Below are positions 49,173-59,656 of a stretch of 64,000 bases of DNA, piece after piece. The notes below the pieces were generated by a model. The model saw only the letters and a program-made list of their open reading frames with translations. It did not search any database and had not been told where the DNA came from. The DNA comes from Dicaeum eximium (taxonomy: Eukaryota > Chordata > Aves > Passeriformes > Dicaeidae): positions 853,431 to 917,430 of the forward strand of contig VWZP01007940.1 in assembly GCA_013396995.1 (NCBI GenBank), in the 5' to 3' direction. The translations under genes and the position numbers were made by a program. How positions within the stretch are numbered: the first letter of the stretch is position 1; each line of letters begins with the position of its first letter.

Positions 49173-49724
49173 ACAGAATTTTAAAAAACATCTTCTATGT
49201 GTTGTGGAATAGTATATTTTGTGATTTTCATTTATCCCACATAGGTTTAAAATTACCAAGGTGAAATGTTTGCATATGGAGAGTTTTATTTTGATTGAAA
49301 AACACCAAAATATCCACACTTTTCTCCTATACTTAGACTTAAAATCTAATCTATTCATTCAAAGAAGTCTTTTATAAAAAGAAATACCATATAGTAGATG
49401 TTTAAGGAACATTGTTTTCTTCTCTTGTGAGGCTTCAGTGTGTATAGGAAACAATATTGATTCTAAAATGAGATTTTTTAAAAAAAACTTCTGATTTTTT
49501 ATTTGATTTCAAAATGCTTAAAGTATCTTTAAAAAATGTGAAAAGAGGCATGACTTGTACAGTAATTTCTGCTCAAAAATGGATGAGTGCCAGTAAGCTA
49601 AAGAAAGCAGCTATGTATTTTAACTGGTTTTAATTCTATATAAAATATTGTCTTTTTTTACTATGAAGAGCTGCAATGTATAACCTTGAATGAAATTTTG
49701 TTTTGTCACAAGTGAGACTTTTTA
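49171..49724. other. AT-rich sequence, nothing recognised
   Basis: No repeat or gene is seen between the A40 run and the next CR1 piece. The minus frame at 49,101-49,358 runs through the poly(A) as a phenylalanine string and is an artefact. Confidence 0.5.
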
Positions 49725-50050
49725 CAAGACTTTTCTGTGATAGGACAGGGGAGAATGGCTTTAAACAGGAAGAGGGTCATTTTAAATTAGGTATTAGGAA
49801 GAAATTATTTGCTGTGAGGGTTGTGATGCACTGGAATAGGTTGCCCCAGAAGCAGTGGAGGCCCATCCCTGGAAGTGTTCAAGGCCAGGTTGGATGGGGC
49901 TCTGTAAACCTTCTTTTCCACTTTTTCCTGTGTATTTGCATATCAGGTGATTTTATTTATTTATTATGCCTAGTGGAACATGTCCCTGCCCATGACAGAG
50001 GGGCTGGAACTAAATGATACTTAAAAGCTCTTCCAACCGAAATCACTGTA
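49725..50050 (+). mobile_element. CR1 3' fragment, plus strand, with an internal 65-base insertion
   Basis: CR1 blocks 'tgataggacaggggagaatgg', 'gtgatgcactggaatagg', 'cccatccctggaagtgttc' and 'gtccctgcccatgacagagg' occur in order, ending in 'cttccaaccgaaatcactg'. Between 'gatggggctctg' and 'ctagtggaac' there are about 65 unrelated AT-rich bases (49,905-49,969) where the related copy at 43,110 has about ten. The 104-codon frame at 49,703-50,017 reads through both parts and is not a gene. Confidence 0.88.
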
Positions 50051-50104
50051 TGCTTTTATGTTCAAGAACTTGATTCTTTTTCCTCTATAGTCAAAAGAAA
50101 TATT

Positions 50105-50144
50105 GGGGGGGGGGGGGGGGGGTTGTTTGTTTGTTTGTTTATTT
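50105..50144. repeat. G18 homopolymer followed by a TTTG run
   Basis: Eighteen G (50,105-50,122) are followed directly by about five TTGT/TTTG units to 50,144. It lies about 55 bases after the CR1 end, too far to be an ordinary CR1 tail. Pure G18 is prone to length error. Confidence 0.95.
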
Positions 50145-53100
50145 AACTTCTGCTCTTGAGTTTGCTTTCTATCAGCTCATCACTGGAATAACATGGGGGA
50201 AAAGTCTGTCTTTTCTCTGTGATCAAACATGATACTGAGAAAATAAAGAGCTACCCATTCATCTGTTTTCATGGTGTTCTGTCAAAAATAAGTAAAATGG
50301 TAACTGAAACACTGTTGTTCAATATCAATACAATTCTTCATTGAAATAAGAGATAAATTGTGAAGGTATGAACTTTTATTTTTCTGAAATACAAACTCAT
50401 CTCTCCCAGCAGCTTCAGCCAATCAGACTTGATTGAGACTATGCATCTTCATAAAGAAAAAAACCTGAAACAACAAAAAAGTCAAAAGAAAACAACCAAC
50501 CAACCAAACCCAAATATTCATCTGGATACTAAACATTTGGAAATACCTTATCACAGAGTTCAAATAAAAGGTATACAGTGTTCAGGGAAAAACAGCTGAG
50601 TCTGTGAGGGTAAGTCAGTTTTAGAAGACCAGCTGCCTTCCTGTTCTGAGACTTAATCAAGTATTCAAAAGTGTTCATATAAAATGAACATACTGTATCT
50701 GTATTATTATCATAAAATAATTCATGCTGAGCTTCTTTTAAACTGAGACAGAAAAAGAAAACAGGGAATATTTACAGTGCCCTAAAAAAATCTAATGAAG
50801 TGTTAAATAATCTACATAGGATTTTAAGAGGTAGTTAAGGAAAACAAACTTCTAAAGTTACAAATATTGTGATCATTATCTTGTTTCTCTGTAGTACAAG
50901 ACAATATTAGCAAAACACTTCAAATATTATATAGTTCTCAATGATATTGTGGTTCTTAACTAATAAATATGTTTTATTATGTTTTTTTTTCCATGTATCT
51001 AGTAATTATTTTGGCCATTAAACCAACAGTAAGACCAACATAATAAACCAACTAGACTTCCAGAATACAGTCTCCCTAAACAATATAAGCTGCTTGTCCC
51101 GACTGCTTATCTGAGTCAGCTTGCATGCAAATATTTAAACATTCCTCTGCTTTGGTTTTCTTCTCACTTTATTATCTATGGCAAACTTTCATTACAATTG
51201 AGGGAGCTTGTATACTTTTAGCTTTTAGAATGCAGTACACACTGGGAGAAAAAAAAAAAACAAAAAAAAACCAAAACAAAACAAAAAAACAACAACAACA
51301 AAAAAAAAACAACCAGCTCTAAACTTCAGCAGGTTCAAGTGAATATTTCTTTCTGGGGACATCATCAAGCCAGCACATTTCCCCATTCATTCTGTCAAAT
51401 GATACTTTTCCTTTCATCTTAAGTGGAAGGAAATGGTCTCCCTCAGACAGGAACAATGTTACTTCTTTATGGTTGCACATTATTGATTACTGCATGGGGA
51501 AATATTACACCTGCTCTTTTGAAGAGCTCCTCTCAACTGAATAGGACTCTTCTGCTACACTAAAATATAGACTGAAATAAAAGGCTGAGGCACATAAACA
51601 CATTTTCCAATTCTGATTTTAAAAAATGCATCTGAATGTTTTTATCCTTATTGTAGGCATAATTGATATCAATAAGCTGTAATGTAACACATCATTCAGT
51701 ATGCTGACTCAGGTGTCCATTCATTTAAAATAAAATAAGGAGGAAAAGATAAGTACATAGAATTTAAATCACTACTTCCAAGAAGTGGACAGGATTTGAA
51801 GTAATAGATCACTGCCTATCTACAAACAACATTTGATTTAAAGCCACTAGGTGTCAGCATGTAAGTATCTCCTGAAGAGATTTATCTGCCAGAAAAATTA
51901 GTTGGCAATAAACAAATAAGTAAGATTGTAGGTGGTTGATGATTCCTTACAAAGCCATGGAAGAAAGCTATAAACTTGTCAGGCTCACTGATAAATATTA
52001 GGACAATCGAGGAATATTTTTCCACATGATAAATGAGTCTGAAATGGCACCTTCTGGTTTTTTATAAGATACTCTGGGTATTTTAACTTATACAGACCCT
52101 TAGTGGTTTGACTTCAAAATAAATGGCTTTCCAGCCAAAAGCATCTGATAAGAGCAGGTGGCCTTGTTGTCGTGAGACAGATTCTTCATATTGACATGTT
52201 TGTGAGCTGCTTAGTTCTTGTACTGGAATTCCTCAGTAAAAATCAAGTTATTGTCTAGTGGTATTCTGTTGTCACTAAGACCCTAATGGAGCCCCCCAGC
52301 AATGATGACAAGAGCACAGAAATGAGGCACAAATTTAAGTAATTTATCTTACTAATTACCTGTTATTAAAGTAGAACTAATAACTCTAAAAAGCAGGATG
52401 CTTAAGGCAGGTAATACTGCATTAACAAGAACACTGAAACAAGTGTGTACTTCAGTCACTGTGGACTGCTGCTTTTGTGCTTCTTCTTCTTCTTCTTTAT
52501 GTGCAAGGGGGAGTCCAGGTGTCTGACAGGGCACAGAGTATGTGGCCAAAACTGGTTAGTACTCCTGACTCATCCCTAGGTTTTCAGCTATTGACAGACT
52601 CTTGGAATGCCTCTTCATGTAATTCACTTAAGGTTCTTGGTTATGTTTTTGTTTTAATAAGTAGTGACACTTCCTTGAATTTACATGATAGTGTTTATTG
52701 GATGTGTTGTAACTACCTAATGAAAACCACAGACACCACAGAGAATTCAGAAAGCATCTGGAGGGTTTCAATAGCTATTTAAGTATGATTAATGAAATAT
52801 CTAAATGACACAGTAGTTTGGGAGTGATCTAGACTTCATAGCCACATTTTCAGAGACCCATAAAGATTGTACACTGATGTTAAAAGTGTTGGGTGTGTAT
52901 TTTACTCCTACCATTTTCTGCATAACTGTCCAGACTGTGTGACTAACCATAGTGAAGACATTCTAAATATAAACAAGGTGGCTCATGCTGAAACCTAGCA
53001 TAAATGTCTCCATTTTTGTTCAAGTATGGGGAATGTTTTTTAGGTAAAGAGCAGCATAGCAATTGATGAGAAAACAGATCAAATATATCTGGCATAAAGT

Positions 53101-55012
53101 GTAGCTCATTTATTTAATCTTCTAACACATGGTAAGGAGGTAAACTAGATGGTGTCTCAAAGCTGGTAAAAAAATTATCACATACAGGGAGGTATAGAAA
53201 GAGATCATGAGAGCACATGCAGCTCTGACAGATGAGCAAGTCAGAAGATAGCTAGCAACTTTGGCAGCTTGAAATGAAAATCAGACAGAAACTCACAGCA
53301 GCTTGTTTTCCCCCCTAATGTTGACCAGAAACTACCTGTCAGTGTTGTGCCCCTTAAGTGATTTACTGTATGTGTGTATGGTAAATTCAGCAGTATAAGA
53401 GGAAAGTATTTGGCCTTCTGTCCTCAAGAGATCAGGTTGTCCCACTGTCCCTTGCCCCAAGAAATAATTCAGAACAGTTGCCTTGCACAATGAATCCATG
53501 TAGCACTGATTGATGATACAGATCTACACAGAAACTTTTTAAAAAAAGAATTGTAGTTTTCAGGCAATAAATTAGCTTTTCCAGAATTTTCTTGAAAATT
53601 ACCCACTCTTAAACACAAAGACACAGGCAACATTTTTTTCTCCCACTGTAGAAACTGTAAGAAATAATAGCATTCTCCTAGAAAAGGCTTTTGCACTCCT
53701 TTCTGCTTCTAAAACATAAGGCTATGCATTTTTCCTAATGTAAATTTACTTACAGAAGTCCAAGTATTGCTCTAAAAAAGTTTGAGTATCAACAAATTAA
53801 GCCTTCAAAAACATAATGGTTTTGAAGAAGTTTGTGGAGAGATCTCCTGTCCCAGGGACTGCTGACTCCTGAAGGCAGGTGCTGGCACAATGTATTATAC
53901 ATTGCAATGAAGTGTCAGAGAGAGGTAGTTTTCTTATCTAGCATCTTTCAGCACAGAACCAAAATGGATGAGGGGATTCACAAGATTCTGGAGTTCTTTT
54001 GAGGTAGCAGTAGAAACCTCATTTCATCTGTCTTCAGAATGACAGCACATGAAGCACTGTGAGGCTTGTAGAGTAATGCTCTGGGAGTGAGAGGGGTGAG
54101 GAGCCTCTTGCCATCCTTGGGAAGAGCCTCACAGCCCTGACCCCACTCTGGCCACCAGCCTTACTGCCCTGCTTTGCTTGCTGCAGCACAGTGGGACAGT
54201 GCCAGCAGGGAAAGGGAGTAGAGGGAAAGAGAAATGAAGGAAAGGGGTAGGAGTGGAGCAGAGAGGAGAGGGGTGTGGATGTACAAGGGAGTTGCCAACC
54301 TGAGCTGACCTCCAACAAGAATAATATCTAAATGGCAAAGAATTGATCAGAGAAGCTGAGGTTAGTCATATTTTGCAGGCTACACGCAAGAGAAAATGGT
54401 GTCATGGCTGGTGTGTCATTCATTGCATGTCTTGGTTCTGTCAGAAAAACACAGGTTGCCCTATCTGCCTTTTCTTAACCATTTCCCTGTATCCATGGAA
54501 GATAAACTCATTTAAATAAACCTGGGTTAATGAGGACATAACAAATGTAGGGCAACATGCACCCCCCCGAAGCCTAGTAGACCTGGAGATAACTGCCTTG
54601 GAACTTCTGGATGCAGATGCCTCTCCTCTGTCCCCACCCTGTGTTTCTGTCTGTTCTCATCACTGCTCAGTTCCTGAACCAGGAAGCAGGAGTGCAAGTC
54701 GTGATGACTAAAGAAGGCAATCTTTTCTACTAAGGGGAGAGGGCTGCTGCTGTCCATTCCATCTGAAAAAGTCAGGAGAAGGAGATAGATGACAGCAGCT
54801 TGAAGGAAATGCCATCTGAGCATGGCAGGGGCATTATGAGTGCATTATTCATATGATCATGTGTGCTTGGCAGGGATATTTTTAACATCTCTTAACTCTT
54901 GATTTCAGAGTTCTGAAGTGATTCTGTTTCTTAAAGCCCAAGTAGCTTGATAGTGATAGAGGTATATATCCTAGTTGTTTCTTCAAATTTTTAAAATGTG
55001 TCAGCAGCTGCA
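50145..55012. other. AT-rich sequence, no gene supported
   Basis: It contains an A-rich tract with CAA motifs (51,249-51,313) and a small TTC run near 52,483-52,497. A less AT-rich part at 54,030-54,330 has overlapping minus frames of 69 to 94 codons (Pro/Ser/Phe-rich) without domains. That part could be a decayed repeat. Confidence 0.5.
51249..51313. repeat. A-rich tract with CAA units
   Basis: A12, then A9 and CAAAA units, a short CAA triplet run and a final A10 make a 65-base low-complexity tract. It may be the decayed tail of a retroposed sequence, but no parent is recognised. Confidence 0.85.
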
Positions 55013-55050
55013 ATACATGCATGCATACATACATACATACATACATACAT
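55013..55050. repeat. CATA tetranucleotide microsatellite
   Basis: The array runs from atacatgcatgcatac through about six further CATA units and ends at cttgcatt. It starts with two ATGC units. Confidence 0.92.
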
Positions 55051-55700
55051 CTTGCATTGGTAATTACATTTACTTAGCATGGTGACAAAGTCCTTTACCA
55101 AAGCCCACACTACAATATTATTTCAGGGTTACCATCAATTCACAGAGCTATTACCTCTTTACACAGCAATGATAGAAGTGTTTTAGTCTAACTGTTCAAT
55201 AGGTACCCTTTTGCTTCTGAATAGTGAGAACTTCATTCTTTCTGGGCTGGTTTGGACTGAGAAATTCCCATGCTGCCGGTGTCTCCATTTGTACCCCAGC
55301 AGCAGTGAAAAAACATGTATTTGTCATGAAAATCCCTAGCATGTTGTGACCAGTAACCAGGTGTCCTGTGTGAGGAATTTGACTGAATTCTCCCACTGCA
55401 GGGGTAATGCTGACCTTTAGGTGCAGAGCAAGCCATAGACCTTTCCTCATTAATTGCTTCAGAAGGAGCGAGAAGAAGTCAGTTTGCTGTAGGCAATTTT
55501 TTTTTCTTTCTGACAAATATAAATGTCAAAGGATATCTGGGTTGCTCTGGGTACCATTTAATGTCATCATTATTTTGGTGCCAAGTCTTCCCCCTACTGG
55601 GACATCCATAAACATGCAAGAGCCCTTGAAAGGCCAAGAGGAATGGGGAACCTAATGTGTGAATTGGTTCACTCTGAGAGTCACTGGATCCTCCTGGTTT
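55051..55700. other. Moderate-GC sequence left of the assembly gap
   Basis: Overlapping minus frames at 55,196-55,516 (106 codons) and 55,233-55,436 have no domain. The final part (55,540-55,695) could belong to an element interrupted by the gap. I cannot name one. Confidence 0.4.
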
Positions 55701-55744
55701 AAAAAAAAAAAAAANNNNNNNNNNNNNNNNNNNNNNNNNNNNNN
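55701..55744. other. A14 run and 30-base assembly gap (N)
   Basis: A run of A at 55,701-55,714 leads directly into N at 55,715-55,744. The gap size of exactly 30 may be an estimate. A homopolymer that could not be read through is the likely cause, so the real sequence may be longer. One minus frame (55,479-55,790) crosses the gap and is meaningless. Confidence 0.98.
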
Positions 55745-56200
55745 ATCCTGATGCTGTTGGCAAAGGAGCACTGGCCCTATCTTCTGACATGTTCAGAAGC
55801 TACCTGGAGGGAACTCTGAAATTGGCTGCCTTTTATCTGCTAATGCCCTAACCCAGGAGAACACTGGATCTGACCCAAGCTGGGAGAGCTGGCTTTTTCA
55901 TTCAGGTCTCTCCAGGAGGTATGTGTGAGGTTAATAAATCTGCCTCTTGCTGGGATGCCATGTGGTGGCTTTAACTCTTCCTCTAGCACACTTTATAAAA
56001 TCAGTGCCCTTTTGTATTGTGAGGCCTCACGACAACAGCACAAGCCCTTTGGATCAAATGCACAATAATTGTAATTTTCTCTCAGCAGGGTTGCAAGCAA
56101 ACTGCCTGTCACAAGCAACTGTTCTAGAATGCATAATTACACCTGTCTGTCTTAGCCAACACTGTCTGTGTAAGGCATGATGGATGATCTTAAGCTTGCA
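55745..56200. other. Sequence right of the gap, perhaps part of an interspersed repeat
   Basis: The segment 55,745-55,970 is richer in GC than its surroundings and includes 'gaggttaataaatctgcctc' with an AATAAA signal near 55,935, a layout seen near LTR ends. No promoter element or boundary is visible, so this remains a weak suggestion. Confidence 0.3.
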
Positions 56201-56251
56201 TATTATTATTATTATTATTACCATCATCATCATTATCATTATTATTACTAT
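56201..56251. repeat. Trinucleotide array TTA then CAT/ATT
   Basis: About seven TTA units (56,201-56,220) are followed by CAT units (56,222-56,233) and a final mixed ATT part. Both strands can be read through; the minus frame at 56,054-56,239 gives a Met/Ile run. Confidence 0.9.
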
Positions 56252-59200
56252 TCTTTTACAAAGATGAATTGTGAAATATATTTAAAGTGTCTTTATTGCG
56301 ACTTGTCATGAGGTAGCTGAGACAGCCTACACTCACCATTTCAAACTTTTTTATTCAAATAATTTCTGCTGTCATTTAAGAAGCTTATTTGTATTTCTAT
56401 CCTGAAAACATATCTCTAAGTATAAAACTGTTAAAGTAATATGAATCTTTTCCATGTCACTTGCTAACTCTTGGTTTGGATCTGTGAGTCTCCTTGTCTC
56501 TTCTGTTTCACATGAACTTCAAGGTTGTCTATACAGTGTTTATACTTTACATTTGCCATTTTTACATTATATAAAATGTAAGTGCCTCATAAATATAATG
56601 TTCAATTATGCATACAGCTTCTTGAAGAGGAAGAAGGTAATTTTCTAAAGGAAACTCAAAACAATAGAAATTCAGTAGCAAGGAAATAAATTAAAAAGAC
56701 TTCATCTGTAATTTCATCTCAGGGAAATATTGCTATGACTGAATTTTTAAAGCTCTATTTGAAATCTGACTGAAAAAGATGAGCAAGCAGTGCATAATCA
56801 ATAAGATAAAGTGAGATAAGGTGATCCTTTCCCTCGTGGTGCTCACCAGAAAGGAGAAATACTTTAATTTCAAAGCTGGAGACATGCTTAATGTTTTTTT
56901 GGCATTGCAAGTTTATACACTACAACAAAGACATCTGGTAAAAAGTTCTTCTCCAAAGCTCAAGACTCATAGCAGGTTATGACAAGAAACACAAAACAAT
57001 TTTTTTCTTTTCTTTTTCAAGAAATAGTAACTCTGGCAACATTTTGTATGTGAATTCACAGTTGCTTTCTTATTATAGCATTTCCAAGGAAATAAAGAAA
57101 AACCACATAATTGTCAAATAAGTCACTATTTATTAACATAAAGTGACCATATAAAAGGACTTGTAATAATACAGCATAGAGGAGAAATATGGTAAAACTA
57201 ACTTCATTATTAGAGATGACTGGGGAGATCATTGAAGAGATTTTTCCCAAGGAAATAACTTAAAATTTGAAGGCAAATTCCCTGTCATATTTGTAACATT
57301 TTTGTGTTTGTTTTCCATTAAATATAAGCTTGTATATTATTTCTAAATCCTGTCTTCTGTTCCAGAAATTTGTTTCTCAGGTATTTTTATCTCTGCACAG
57401 AATGCAGAGCACTATCATCTTCAAACCCACATGGAATTTCTTGGACTTAATGTGGTATAAATGTTTATTTGTAATCAAGGAAAACCTTTTAAAGAAATCA
57501 CATAACAAATTATGTTTAATTTCTGATTATCTGCCATGAAGTAGTCAAAGGGCAATCTAAAAGGGAAAATATTTCCTAATTAAAGTTACGAAAAGAGTTT
57601 TGTGCTTTCACTCCAGGCAATTAAATGTAACATTTGCATGCATATAATTCCATGGGAAACAAAACCCAGGAAGTGGCTGCTTGAGCATCTATTAATTAAA
57701 AAATCTAACACTTCACTATTTGTACTTGCTGGCCTTTTATACATTCTCTGTAGGTTAATAATTGAATTAAGTGTGCACAAAATGACACCAATGAAGGGCT
57801 TCTTAAAAAGAGCCAATCTCTGTTGATAGTAAGCATATAATTATTTTTTTTCCATTAATAAAGATGTATAATTCAAAGGAGTATATGATTCCATAATAAA
57901 AGACATCATGTATCAGATCAATCAAGTCCCTGTTGTGTGCATAGTGACAGAAGAATTTGGTAGCCAGGTCTTGGTAATGTGCTTTTCTTTTTTGGTGATT
58001 GCTAGCCTGAAAAATGAAGCAAAGCCAGAAATCATTATCAATATAGAGAAAGCACTTACTTTGGAGAAATTCTCCTGTAACACAAAATGGAAAATTGTTG
58101 AGGAAAATACTGTCATTTGCTACTCAACCTGCAGTTATCGGTGGATAGAAAGCAAGTTCAAGTAAACCCCGTGAAACTACAGAGAACAGAGCCAACAGTC
58201 CATTACTGTAGCTAGATCAATAAAAAGGAAAGAAACATGGCCTTCATTTTGCTTCAGCACTTTTGAAGATGACCTGCTGAAGATTTATCAGTTTTATATA
58301 GAAGGATTTGCCATCCTCCTCCTCTTTATTTGCTGAAAAAACTCTACAAAGTGAAATACAGGAAAATATCTGTGCAAGAAAAGTACAGTTTGAAGACATG
58401 AGGACATTCTTGCTTCTAGATTCTGTCAATAAAATAAAACTAATTGAGGGCTGATTTGTAAGGCCAAGTGTTTATTTTCAAATTATGACAAACCTTTACG
58501 TGTTTTGTAGCTCTCTGCTCTTCCAGTGTGCTACAGATTTTAAACAGGATATCTCCTAGAAGTTTACTTACAGCTTAAACTTAATAGGTATTATTTTACA
58601 CTGGTGCTACAGCACCATGCCTCATTTGGCACAAAAAAGTAGTCTTGTTCACCATGGAAAATGAGAAAAGAATAATGATGGAATTAATGTGTAATGTACA
58701 AATGGAAAGCATGGAGAGAAAAATGGCAGAAAAGAAGGATGAGATGAGAATGTTGGGATAAGAAGAGGACAAGAGATGGGTGCACTGAAACCAGCTGGAG
58801 GCAAGACACACGGAATGGCTAGAAGCATCCAGGAAAAAAAACAACAAGTAAAGACCAAGAAGGTGTTTGGTTGATTGACATTTGGAGCTGGTCAGTATGT
58901 TTTTAATCTATCAAAATTTCAATGATTCAATAAACTTTATACCTCACTTAGGGAATTCAAACCTATTTTATATTTTCTCTCAAAATATATTTATCACTAG
59001 ACATATTATCCAAATATGTAGGAGAATGGCATTTAGGATGAAGTTGCTCCAGAGCAACTTGTTTTCTGTGAGTATCACGTTTGTACTCTAACTTGTATTT
59101 GGGGATGAAAACTCTAGGCAAATAGCTAAGCATAGGCAAAGAGCACAAAGCGTTAGCAGTTCTAGCACTCTTGGACATTTGATATTGTTTCTATGTCTGA

Positions 59201-59599
59201 TTAAGTCTTGGGTTAGATTTGACAGAGACAGGGCCTTCATCTCCCTTTCTCCTTTTTATTTTTAATACACTAAAACATGATTGAAGCAGAATTGTCTGTA
59301 TTATTTTACTGGCATCCAAGTGTTTACCCTGCCTTCTTATGTAAATGAAAAAAACTGCTTTCTTAGAGCAATGTGCCACTTAAATAATACCCATATCATC
59401 AAAAGATGCAGAATTACTCTTCTTAAATAGTTTTCTTGTCCAGGTAGTGTGTAGAGAGCAATAAGTATGAGAGGGAGCTACTTTGTAACTTCTATTACTT
59501 TCTATGCTTCAAATACTTTTCTGACAATTCCTTGAGTTTGGTTTTTTTTTTTTCCAATCACTCTTTTGTAAGCAACATTTCTTAAGGTTCTTCAGGTTT
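56252..59599. other. AT-rich sequence, no gene supported
   Basis: Frames of up to 85 codons occur on both strands, including the pair 57,586-57,816 minus and 57,602-57,826 plus that overlap over about 215 bases. They lack recognisable domains. The segment 57,560-57,830 has TTAATAATTGAATTAA-type motifs and could be conserved noncoding DNA, which I cannot test. Confidence 0.5.
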
Positions 59600-59656
59600 T
59601 GGTGGTGGTTTTTGTTGTTGTTGTTGTTGTTGCTTTAAAATTATTTTGTTTTGTTT
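59600..59656. repeat. GT-rich simple repeat: GGT, then TTG, then TTTG units
   Basis: GGT units near 59,600 pass to about seven TTG units (59,611-59,632). After a short break (ctttaaaattatt) a TTTTG cluster follows near 59,643-59,656. Confidence 0.88.

Noticed and set aside
55479..55790. 103-codon minus frame across the gap
   Set aside because: It contains the N run and a poly-Phe string from poly(A).
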